Assembly (NCBI GenBank): GCA_038207625.1
Contig: JBBQZO010000074.1
Span: 1 to 6,574, forward strand
Length of the DNA stretch: 6,574 nt
Direction: 5' to 3'
DNA from: JBBQZO01 sp038207625
GTDB taxonomy: Bacteria; Pseudomonadota; Gammaproteobacteria; Burkholderiales; Burkholderiaceae_D
The notes beneath the pieces were generated by a model that was not told the DNA's origin, did no database searches, and was given only the letters and a program-made list of their open reading frames with translations. The position numbers and the translations under genes were made by a program. Each line of letters begins with the position of its first letter. Position 1 is the first letter of the stretch. Positions 1 through 6,255 of the stretch are shown here, one piece after another.

Positions 1-1
1 G

Positions 2-2164
2 CTGATCGGCACCGACAACACCGCGCGCAAGCAGGCCGAAGAGGCGCTGCTGAAGGCGGGCGCCTTGCAGAACGCGATTTTCAACAGCGCCAATTTTTCC
101 AGTATCGCCACCGATGCGCAAGGCGTGATCCAGATTTTCAATGTGGGCGCCGAACGCATGCTGGGATACACGGCGGCCGAAGTGATGAACAAGATCACGC
201 CAGCCGACATCTCGGACCCGCAAGAGGTGATCGCGCGCGCCGAGGCGTTGTCGCTGGAACTCGATACGCCGATCACGCCGGGCTTCGAGGCGCTGGTGTT
301 CAAGGCCTCGCGCGGCATCGAGGACATTTACGAGCTGACCTACTTCCGCAAGGACGGCAGCCGTTTCCCGGCGGTGGTGTCGGTCACCGCACTGCGCGAC
401 GCGCAAAACGCCATCATTGGCTATCTGCTGATCGGCACCGACAACACGGCGCGCAAGCAGGCCGAAGAGGCCTTGCTGAAGGCGGGCGCCTTGCAAAGCG
501 CGATTTTCAACAGCGCCAACTTCTCCAGTATCGCCACCGATGCGAAAGGCGTGATCCAGATTTTCAACGTGGGCGCCGAACGCATGCTGGGCTACACGGC
601 GGCCGAGGTGATGAACAAGATCACGCCGGCCGACATCTCGGACCCGCAGGAAGTGATCGCGCGCGCCGAGGCGCTGTCGCTGGAACTCGATACACCGATC
701 ACGCCAGGTTTCGAGGCGCTGGTGTTCAAGGCCTCGCGCGGCATTGAGGATATTTACGAGCTGACCTACTTCCGCAAGGACGGCAGCCGCTTCCCGGCCG
801 TCGTCTCGGTGACTGCCTTGCGCGACGACCAGGACGCGATCATCGGTTATCTGTTGATCGGTACCGACAACACCGCGCGCAAGCAGGCCGAAGAGGCGTT
901 GCTCAAGGCGGGCGCCTTGCAAAGCGCGATTTTCAACAGCGCCAACTTCTCCAGTATCGCCACCGATGCAAAGGGCGTGATCCAGATTTTCAACGTGGGC
1001 GCCGAACGCATGCTCGGTTACACGGCGGCCGAGGTGATGAACAAGATCACGCCGGCCGACATCTCGGACCCGCAGGAAGTGATCGCGCGCGCCGAGGCGC
1101 TGTCGCTGGAACTGGGCACGCCGATCACGCCGGGCTTCGAGGCGCTGGTGTTCAAGGCCTCGCGCGGCATCGAGGATATTTACGAGCTCACTTACTTCCG
1201 CAAGGACGGCAGCCGCTTCCCGGCCGTCGTGTCGGTGACTGCGCTGCGCGACGACCAGGACACCATCATCGGCTATCTGCTGATCGGCACCGACAACACG
1301 GCGCGCAAACAGGCCGAAGAGGCGTTGCTCAAGGCCGGCGCCTTGCAAAGCGCGATTTTCAACAGCGCCAACTTCTCCAGTATCGCCACCGATGCACAGG
1401 GCGTGATCCAGATTTTCAACGTGGGCGCCGAACGCATGTTGGGCTACACGGCCGGCGAAGTGATGAATCAGATCACCCCGGCCGACATCTCGGATCCGCA
1501 AGAGGTGATCGCGCGCGCCAAGGCGCTGAGCGTCGAACTGGGCACGCCGATCACGCCGGGCTTCGAGGCGCTGGTGTTCAAGGCCTCGCGCGGCATCGAG
1601 GATATTTACGAGCTGACCTATATCCGCAAGGACGGCAGCCGCTTCCCCGCCATCGTCTCGGTGACCGCGCTGCGCGACGACCAGAATACGATCATCGGCT
1701 ATTTGCTGATCGGCACCGACAACACGGCGCGCAAGCAGGCCGAAGAGGCCTTGCTGAAGGCCGGTGCGCTGCAAAACGCGATTTTCAACAGCGCCAACTT
1801 CTCCAGTATCGCAACAGATGCGAAGGGCGTGATCCAGATTTTCAACGTGGGCGCCGAACGCATGCTCGGTTACACGGCGGGCGAAGTGATGAACAAGATC
1901 ACGCCGGCCGACATCTCGGACCCGCAGGAAGTGATCGCGCGCGCCAAGGCGCTGTCGCTGGAGCTGGCCACGCCGATCACGCCGGGCTTCGAGGCGCTGG
2001 TGTTCAAGGCTTCGCGCGGTATCGAGGACATTTACGAGCTGACCTACATCCGCAAGGACGGCAGCCGCTTCCCGGCGGTGGTGTCGGTCACTGCGCTGCG
2101 CGACGCGCAAAACGCCATCATCGGCTACCTGCTGATCGGCACCGACAACACCGCGCGCAAACAG
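2..2164 (+). repeat. Tandem 426-bp PAS-encoding repeats (5 full copies plus a partial)
   Basis: Units begin at 65, 491, 917, 1343 and 1769, with an exact 426-bp (142-codon) period and no indels. Bases 2-64 are the last 21 codons of an earlier copy. The fifth copy departs from the pattern after its residue 132, where it runs into the divergent linker. Each unit encodes one PAS domain, starting near AIFNSANFSSIATDA, ending in a GTDNTARKQAEE segment that resembles the usual D-I-T exit motif of PAS domains, and then a short helical linker. Across the five copies I find only 12 variable residues: unit positions 3, 19, 38, 43, 60, 64, 67, 94, 104, 113, 115 and 116. DNA differences are mainly at third codon positions. 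Total copy number cannot be known because the array runs off the left edge. Confidence 0.97.
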
Positions 2165-3790
2165 GTCGAGGCCGAGCAGGCGCTGCTCGACCAGCGTTTG
2201 CGCGACCAGCAGTTCTACACCCGCTCGCTGATCGAATCGAACATCGATGCCTTGATGACGACCGACCCGCGCGGCATCATCAGCGACGTCAACAAGCAGA
2301 TGGAGGCGCTGACGGGCTGCTCGCGCGACGAGCTGATCGGCGCGCCGTTCAAGAACTACTTCACCGATCCGGCGCGCGCCGAGGAGGCCATCACGCGCGT
2401 GCTGCAAGAGGGTAAAGTCGTCAACTACGAGCTGACCGCCCACGCGCGCGACGGCAAGGAGACGGTGGTGTCGTACAACGCGACCACTTTTTACGACCGC
2501 GACCGCAAGCTGCAGGGCGTGTTTGCGGCGGCGCGCGACGTGACCGACCGCAAGCAGTTCGAGCACATGCTGCAGGAAAACAATCTGGAGCTGGTCAGCG
2601 CCAAGGCCGCCGCCGAGAAGGCCAATCTGGCCAAGTCCGATTTCCTGTCGAGCATGAGCCACGAGCTGCGCACCCCACTGAACGCGGTGCTCGGTTTCGC
2701 CCAGCTGATGGAGTCGGACCAGCCGCCGCCGTCGCCGACCCAGAAGAAATCGATCGGCCAGATCCTGCAAGCCGGCTGGTATCTGCTGCGCCTGATCAAC
2801 GAGATTCTCGATCTGGCGATGATCGAATCGGGCAAGGTGTCGATGTCGCACGAGTCGATGTCGCTGTCGCATGTGCTCAAGGACTGCCAGGCGATGATCG
2901 GCCCGCAGGCGCAAAAGCGCGGCATCCAGGTCACCTTCCTGCATTCGGATGACCCGTTCTTCGTGCGCGGCGACCGTACCCGCGCCAAGCAGGTGATGAT
3001 CAACCTGCTGTCGAATGCGATCAAGTACAACCGGGTCGGCGGCGCCGTCATCGTGCAGTCCGTGAACAACGGCGAGGGCCGGGTGCGCGTGAGCGTCAAG
3101 GACACCGGCGCCGGGCTGGCGCCCGAGCAGCTGGCGCAATTGTTCCAGCCGTTCAACCGGCTGGGGCAGGAAAGCAGCACCGAGGAGGGCACCGGCATCG
3201 GCCTGGTAGTCACCAAGCGCCTGGTCGAACTGATGGGCGGCGTGATGGGCGTCGACAGCAGCGTCGGCGTGGGCAGCGTGTTCTGGGTCGAGTTCATCGC
3301 GGCGGCGCCGCCCGAGCTGGTGTTTGGCGACTTCGAGGAGGATCTCGGGGACGCCAGCGCACCGCCCGAGCAGGGCGACGCACCGCCTCAGCGCACCTTG
3401 CTGTACGTGGAGGACAATCCGGCCAACCTGGCGCTGGTCGAACAGCTGATCGAGCGGCGCAAGGACCTGCGCCTGGTCACCGCCGTCGAGGGCCACATGG
3501 GCATCCAGCTGGCGCGCGCCTGCCAGCCGGACGTGATCCTGATGGACATCAATCTGCCCGGTATCAGCGGCTTCGGCGCGCTGAAGATCCTGCGCGACGA
3601 TCCCTCCACCTCGCATATCCCGGTGATGGCGCTGTCGGCCAACGCGGTGCCGCGCGATATCGAGAAGGGCATCGAGGCGGGCTTCTTCCGCTACCTGACC
3701 AAGCCGATCAAGGTGACCGAGTTCATGGCCGCGCTGGACGGCGCGCTTAAATTCGCAGCCGAACACCCGCACCAGGGCCGCCTGAAATAG
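2..3790 (+). CDS. Multi-PAS hybrid sensor histidine kinase (5' partial)
   Basis: This is a sensor kinase that should autophosphorylate on His and pass the phosphate to its own receiver. The reading frame is open from base 2 and enters inside a PAS repeat, so the true start is upstream; the TTG at 65 lies mid-repeat and is not a credible start. Numbering residues from base 65: residues 1-700 are five near-identical PAS repeats of 142 aa; about 715-830 is a divergent sixth PAS (starting near SLIESNIDALM); about 830-855 is a probable coiled coil; HisKA follows with H-box SHELRTPLN (His866). The HATPase domain has an N-box with N980 and N984, DTGAGL at 1013 and GTGIGL at 1042. The C-terminal receiver (about 1111-1230) has acidic E1116/D1117, phospho-acceptor D1161, S1191 and K1213, so both catalytic modules look intact. 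No transmembrane segment is visible in the part present, which suggests cytoplasmic sensing unless the missing N-terminus is membrane-bound. There is no adjacent HPt or DNA-binding regulator. The class is certain; the signal is unknown. Confidence 0.97.
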   Translation: MIGTDNTARKQAEEALLKAGALQNAIFNSANFSSIATDAQGVIQIFNVGAERMLGYTAAEVMNKITPADISDPQEVIARAEALSLELDTPITPGFEALVFKASRGIEDIYELTYFRKDGSRFPAVVSVTALRDAQNAIIGYLLIGTDNTARKQAEEALLKAGALQSAIFNSANFSSIATDAKGVIQIFNVGAERMLGYTAAEVMNKITPADISDPQEVIARAEALSLELDTPITPGFEALVFKASRGIEDIYELTYFRKDGSRFPAVVSVTALRDDQDAIIGYLLIGTDNTARKQAEEALLKAGALQSAIFNSANFSSIATDAKGVIQIFNVGAERMLGYTAAEVMNKITPADISDPQEVIARAEALSLELGTPITPGFEALVFKASRGIEDIYELTYFRKDGSRFPAVVSVTALRDDQDTIIGYLLIGTDNTARKQAEEALLKAGALQSAIFNSANFSSIATDAQGVIQIFNVGAERMLGYTAGEVMNQITPADISDPQEVIARAKALSVELGTPITPGFEALVFKASRGIEDIYELTYIRKDGSRFPAIVSVTALRDDQNTIIGYLLIGTDNTARKQAEEALLKAGALQNAIFNSANFSSIATDAKGVIQIFNVGAERMLGYTAGEVMNKITPADISDPQEVIARAKALSLELATPITPGFEALVFKASRGIEDIYELTYIRKDGSRFPAVVSVTALRDAQNAIIGYLLIGTDNTARKQVEAEQALLDQRLRDQQFYTRSLIESNIDALMTTDPRGIISDVNKQMEALTGCSRDELIGAPFKNYFTDPARAEEAITRVLQEGKVVNYELTAHARDGKETVVSYNATTFYDRDRKLQGVFAAARDVTDRKQFEHMLQENNLELVSAKAAAEKANLAKSDFLSSMSHELRTPLNAVLGFAQLMESDQPPPSPTQKKSIGQILQAGWYLLRLINEILDLAMIESGKVSMSHESMSLSHVLKDCQAMIGPQAQKRGIQVTFLHSDDPFFVRGDRTRAKQVMINLLSNAIKYNRVGGAVIVQSVNNGEGRVRVSVKDTGAGLAPEQLAQLFQPFNRLGQESSTEEGTGIGLVVTKRLVELMGGVMGVDSSVGVGSVFWVEFIAAAPPELVFGDFEEDLGDASAPPEQGDAPPQRTLLYVEDNPANLALVEQLIERRKDLRLVTAVEGHMGIQLARACQPDVILMDINLPGISGFGALKILRDDPSTSHIPVMALSANAVPRDIEKGIEAGFFRYLTKPIKVTEFMAALDGALKFAAEHPHQGRLK

Positions 3791-3798
3791 GGCCTGCG

Positions 3799-3830
3799 CG
3801 GCGCGCCGGCGGCCAGAACCGGGCGCGCCG
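3799..3830. terminator. GC-only hairpin after the kinase gene (possible weak terminator)
   Basis: A perfect 9-bp inverted repeat (CGGCGCGCC at 3799-3807 against GGCGCGCCG at 3822-3830) with a 14-nt loop begins 9 bases after the kinase stop. Position and strength fit an RNA stem that ends or protects the kinase mRNA. However, no T-run follows, so it does not meet the classical intrinsic-terminator pattern, and GC-rich palindromes arise easily by chance in this genome. Confidence 0.35.
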
Positions 3831-4006
3831 ACCAGGTCCCCGGGGCGCCGCGCATACCGGGCGGCGCCAGCAGTACGCTGCGCGCGCGCCATCGCCTCAG
3901 GCAGTGGCGTCAGACGGGACTCGGTGATAAGATGCCAATCTTGTCGCAGGCAAGCTGCGGGCCGAAGCCGGCTCGCATCAGCGCGGCATTGGTCACCACT
4001 GCGAGC

Positions 4007-4011
4007 GGAGG
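4007..4011 (+). promoter_or_regulatory. Ribosome binding site of the Trp-rich membrane protein
   Basis: GGAGG lies 5 bases before the ATG at 4017. It decides the start: the frame is open further upstream to a possible start at 3924, but that extension is Arg- and Ser-rich, lacks a good ribosome site, and precedes the recognisable conserved N-terminus. Confidence 0.7.
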
Positions 4012-4016
4012 GCATC

Positions 4017-4265
4017 ATGGCTGGCGCAACGAGATACTGGTTTCCCGCCAAGACGTATGGATGGGGATGGGGTTTTCCCGTGTGCTGGCAAGGCTGGCTT
4101 GCCTTGTTCGCGTTTATGGCCTTGGTCGGCGCGGGCGCGTGGTGGTTTCCGCCGACGACAGCGCCGCTGCGGTATGGCGTGTTTGTCGCGCTGCAGTGTG
4201 TCTGGTTGGTCGCCCTGTGCTGGCTCAATGGCGAGCCGCCCGCATGGCACTGGGGCCGGCGCTAA
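4017..4265 (+). CDS. Small Trp-rich two-helix membrane protein, hypothetical
   Basis: This 82-residue protein has 11 tryptophans. The N-terminal part reads RYWFPAKTYGWGWGFP and then WQGW. From memory, similar YWFPAK..GWGWG..WQGW proteins are widespread small hypothetical proteins of proteobacteria, so it is probably a conserved family of unknown role rather than an orphan. Two hydrophobic stretches (about residues 26-44 and 53-70) predict two membrane helices joined by a short Pro/Thr turn, with an aromatic, membrane-interface-like N-terminus and a short basic tail ending in GRR. It has its own GGAGG ribosome site. It is first of three same-strand small genes, but the 138-bp gap to the next leaves co-transcription open. 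Function is unknown. Confidence 0.8.
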   Translation: MAGATRYWFPAKTYGWGWGFPVCWQGWLALFAFMALVGAGAWWFPPTTAPLRYGVFVALQCVWLVALCWLNGEPPAWHWGRR

Positions 4266-4403
4266 GCGGCGCTTTCTCACCTTCACGGTTAGGTATCGGC
4301 ACTATGCCCCCCATCGTCGCAAGCGTTGTCAGCCTGGTCGCGCAGCGGTCCGCGCGCCACCAGGCCCGCGCCGCTGGTCCCTGTCACCATCAACTTGCCC
4401 ACC

Positions 4404-4895
4404 ATGTCCCCCACCTATAACCCTTACCTGATGTTTGCCGGCGGCGTGACAATGCTGGGCGGTTTGCTGCACGTTGCGATCATCGTTGGCGGGCCCGCCT
4501 GGTATGCGTTTTTCGGCGCGCCCGCCGTGATCGTGCGCATGGCGCGCGCCGGCGCGCTTTACCCGGTGATCGCTTGCCTAGTGATCGCCGCGTTCCTGTT
4601 CGGCTGCGCCATTGTGGCGTTTTCCGGCGCTGGCGTGATCGGCCGGGTGCCGCTGCTGCGCAGCGCGATGCTGCTCATTGCCAGCGTGCTGATCGTGCGC
4701 GCCGTGCTGTTTATCCCGCTGAGCGTGCTGTTTCCGCGCGCGCTCGCTGGCGTATGCGACTGCCACGGCATCGACCTGTTTTTGGTGAGTACCTCGGCGC
4801 TGTGCCTTGCCACCGGCGCCGCCTACGCGATCGGCGCGCGCCAGGTGTGGGCACGCTGGTCGGCGCGGCCCACGCCGTCCCGGCCAGGTCGCTGA
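4404..4895 (+). CDS. Four-helix integral membrane protein, hypothetical
   Basis: The protein is 163 residues from the ATG at 4404. Four hydrophobic segments are apparent at about residues 9-30, 53-75, 86-109 and 121-145, with a basic Arg/Pro-rich C-terminal tail. The first helix carries GGLLHVAIIVGGPAWYAFFG; from memory, proteobacterial membrane proteins of unknown function share this G-x-L-H-x-x-I-x-x-G-G-P-x-W-Y-x-F-F-G pattern, but I cannot name a domain. A Cys-rich CDCH stretch (118-121) sits in the loop before helix 4 and could be a metal or redox site, though this is speculative. No strong Shine-Dalgarno precedes 4404. The frame extends back to a TTG at 4326, but that extension is Pro/Arg-rich, whereas residues after 4404 look like a normal membrane-protein start. 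It ends 35 bp before the phosphatase gene, so the two may share a transcript. Confidence 0.75.
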   Translation: MSPTYNPYLMFAGGVTMLGGLLHVAIIVGGPAWYAFFGAPAVIVRMARAGALYPVIACLVIAAFLFGCAIVAFSGAGVIGRVPLLRSAMLLIASVLIVRAVLFIPLSVLFPRALAGVCDCHGIDLFLVSTSALCLATGAAYAIGARQVWARWSARPTPSRPGR

Positions 4896-4930
4896 CACTG
4901 CCCCGTTTTCCTCCTGACCGAAAGAGCGCC

Positions 4931-5476
4931 ATGTCCTTGTCATACCGCTATGTGCTGCCATCATTGAGCTTGTTGCTGGCGCTGGGCGGTGCCCATGCGC
5001 AGGCGCCGCAAGCGGCCATCGCCGCGCCCAATGTGGTGCAGATCTCGCCCACGCTGACGTCGTCGGGCCAGCCCACGGCCGCGGCGCTGGCCGCACTGGG
5101 CGCGCAAGGCTATCAGGCGGTGATCTACCTGGCGCCGCCGACGGTGTCGGACGCGGTGCATGACGAGGCGCTTATCGTCGGGCGCCAGGGCATGGTGTTC
5201 GTGAACCTGCCCATCCAATTCGGCAATCCCACCGAGCAGGACGTCGACACCTTCATCGCCGTGTTGGCCGGACTGGGCAAACGGCGCGTGCTGGTGCATT
5301 GCCAGGTCAATATGCGCGCCTCGTCGATGGTGTTCCTGTACCGCGTGCTGGCGGGCAAGGAAGACCCGCGCCTGGCCTATGAGGCCGTCAGCAAGGTCTG
5401 GGTGCCGGACGGCGCCTGGAAGCGCCTGATCCAGACCGAGCTGCACAAGCACGCGATCAATTTCGAGCCGTACTGA
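4931..5476 (+). CDS. Exported protein-tyrosine-phosphatase-like protein (DUF442/BLH type)
   Basis: The protein is 181 residues. The first 23 form a clear Sec signal peptide (Arg near the start, hydrophobic LSLLLALGG core, AHA|QA cleavage site), so it should act in the periplasm. The mature part has SGQPT followed by an alpha/beta fold with GYQAVIYLAPP, typical of the DUF442 branch of dual-specificity-like phosphatases that also occurs in beta-lactamase-hydrolase-like proteins. The probable catalytic loop is VHCQVNMRAS, with Cys124 and Arg129. Spacing between them is C-x4-R, not the C-x5-R of classical tyrosine phosphatases; I recall this short spacing in related bacterial proteins annotated as protein tyrosine phosphatase family. 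Candidate acid residues lie in the NPTEQDVDTF segment. A weak GAAAGAG ribosome site (4920-4926) precedes the ATG. Substrate is unknown. The fold is fairly sure; activity is not. Confidence 0.85.
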   Translation: MSLSYRYVLPSLSLLLALGGAHAQAPQAAIAAPNVVQISPTLTSSGQPTAAALAALGAQGYQAVIYLAPPTVSDAVHDEALIVGRQGMVFVNLPIQFGNPTEQDVDTFIAVLAGLGKRRVLVHCQVNMRASSMVFLYRVLAGKEDPRLAYEAVSKVWVPDGAWKRLIQTELHKHAINFEPY

Positions 5477-5496
5477 GTGGCGCTGCCGGTGCCCGC

Positions 5497-5910
5497 CTAG
5501 CGCAGCGGCGGCGTCTGCAGTTTGCCGATCGCCTTTTGCAGCGTGGCCCGGTCGGCCGGCTTGGCCAGCGTGCCCAGCACCTGCAACTGGTGGAACTGCC
5601 CCATCAGTTCGGCCGAGTGCAAGACCCGGTCCTGCTGGCCCGACAGTACGATGACGCCGCCCTTGTACTTGCGTTCGGCCAGCGCCTCCATCAGCTGAAA
5701 GCCATCCTTGCCCGGCATCTGCAGGTCGCACAGGATCACGTCCGGCTTGGGGCTGGCCAGGTCGAAGGCGCTCAGCGCGCTGCGCCCGTCATTGGCGGTG
5801 CTGATGGCCCGCACGCCCATCTCCTTGAGCAGGTCGCAGGCGAAGTCGAGCATGAATTCGTCGTCGTCAACCAGTAAGACGCGCAGGGCATAATTGGGAG
5901 GGGCTGTCAT
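5497..5910 (-). CDS. Stand-alone receiver-domain response regulator (CheY-like)
   Basis: This 137-residue protein is a single receiver domain with nothing attached. Acidic residues D15/D16/D17 (LLVDDDE), phospho-acceptor Asp62 (VILCDLQMPGKDGF), Ser90 (IVLSG) and Lys117 (LAKPAD) are all present, so it should accept phosphate from a histidine kinase. The pattern DLLKEMGV...CDLQMPG.DGF...LSGQQDRVL...LGTLAKP resembles, from memory, the receiver part of EAL-type c-di-GMP response regulators (RocR/PvrR style) more than E. coli CheY, yet no EAL domain follows. The start at 5910 is chosen because AAAGGA lies 5 bases upstream; the in-frame extension back to 5976 is Pro-rich and unlike the family. It lies downstream of a chemoreceptor gene on the same strand and converges with the phosphatase gene, 20 bp apart. 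A partner kinase is not identified; the hybrid kinase in this window is only a guess. Confidence 0.93.
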   Translation of the reverse strand: MTAPPNYALRVLLVDDDEFMLDFACDLLKEMGVRAISTANDGRSALSAFDLASPKPDVILCDLQMPGKDGFQLMEALAERKYKGGVIVLSGQQDRVLHSAELMGQFHQLQVLGTLAKPADRATLQKAIGKLQTPPLR

Positions 5911-6255
5911 GCTGATCCTTTCGGTGGGGGAAGGGGGGCGTGCCGGCTGCGGCGCCGGCGCGTGGCGAATTGGCACTGGCGCAGGGCGGCGCCATGCGCG
6001 CGCGCCAGCAGCAGCTTGGCTTGCTCGTGAGCGGGGCGCACCCGACCGTGATCTCGGCCAGCATGCCAGCGCCGCGCGGGCGGCGCACAGCGTTGGCGGC
6101 GCGCTCGGGCAGGTGGGTCGCCAGTTCGCCGCCGATCCGGACCGCGTCGCTACCGCACAAGGCGCTGCCGTTCGCGCTGGTCCGGAGCGCGCCGAACGGG
6201 CCGAACTGCTCAGTGGACCAGATGGGAATAAGCATCGCGCGCCGGCCCGCCTGGC
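5911..6255 (-). other. Gene-poor gap with possible frameshifted or decayed small ORF
   Basis: No intact gene is convincing in these 345 bases between the chemoreceptor stop and the receiver start. On the minus strand an ORF from the ATG at 6235 reads MLIPIWSTEQFGPFGALRTS and continues with mostly G/C-ending codons through GGELATHLPERAANAV and GMLAEITVG to about 6045. After that the same frame becomes Cys/Pro/Ser-rich and unlikely, while the neighbouring frame reads AHEQAKLLLARAHGAALRQC with good codon choice and stops in a TGA overlapping the receiver ATG as ATGA. This would fit one gene of roughly 110 codons broken by a single-base frameshift near 6036-6047. I recognise no family in it. Equally, GC-rich noncoding DNA can give long spurious frames. 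Confidence 0.3.
5916..5921 (-). promoter_or_regulatory. Ribosome binding site of the receiver protein
   Basis: On the minus strand AAAGGA lies 5 bases before the ATG at 5910. It supports this start over the upstream in-frame ATG at 5976, which would add 22 Pro-rich residues. Confidence 0.65.

Noticed and set aside
65..67. TTG at 65 as the start of the kinase
   Set aside because: It is in the middle of a repeat linker, and the same frame is open to base 2 with residues identical to the end of the other repeats. The gene begins upstream of the window.
2..2164. Repeats as a CRISPR array or mobile element
   Set aside because: The 426-bp units are continuous coding sequence in one frame without spacers, terminal inverted repeats or transposase; they are internal protein-domain repeats.
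2491..3297. 268-codon minus-strand ORF opposite the kinase core
   Set aside because: It is antisense to intact HisKA/HATPase motifs, its product is Ser/Arg/Thr-rich with no family resemblance, and it reflects codon bias of the true gene.
3388..3672. Minus-strand ORF opposite the kinase receiver domain
   Set aside because: It is antisense to a fully conserved receiver domain, with no motif of its own.
3929..3942. AAGAT-GCCA-ATCTT inverted repeat upstream of the small membrane gene
   Set aside because: A 5-bp stem with a 4-base loop is too short to call an operator or regulatory element without conservation data.
3932..4420. 162-codon plus-strand ORF overlapping the Trp-rich protein
   Set aside because: It is in another frame to a gene with a good ribosome site and a recognisable conserved N-terminus; the translation is Arg/Val/Ala filler.
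4574..4930. N-terminal extension of the phosphatase frame
   Set aside because: It runs out of frame through the four-helix membrane protein and is Arg-rich; the signal peptide starting at 4931 marks the true start.
4961..5731. 256-codon minus-strand ORF across the phosphatase and receiver genes
   Set aside because: It is a Gly/Arg/His/Gln-rich shadow overlapping two well-supported genes.
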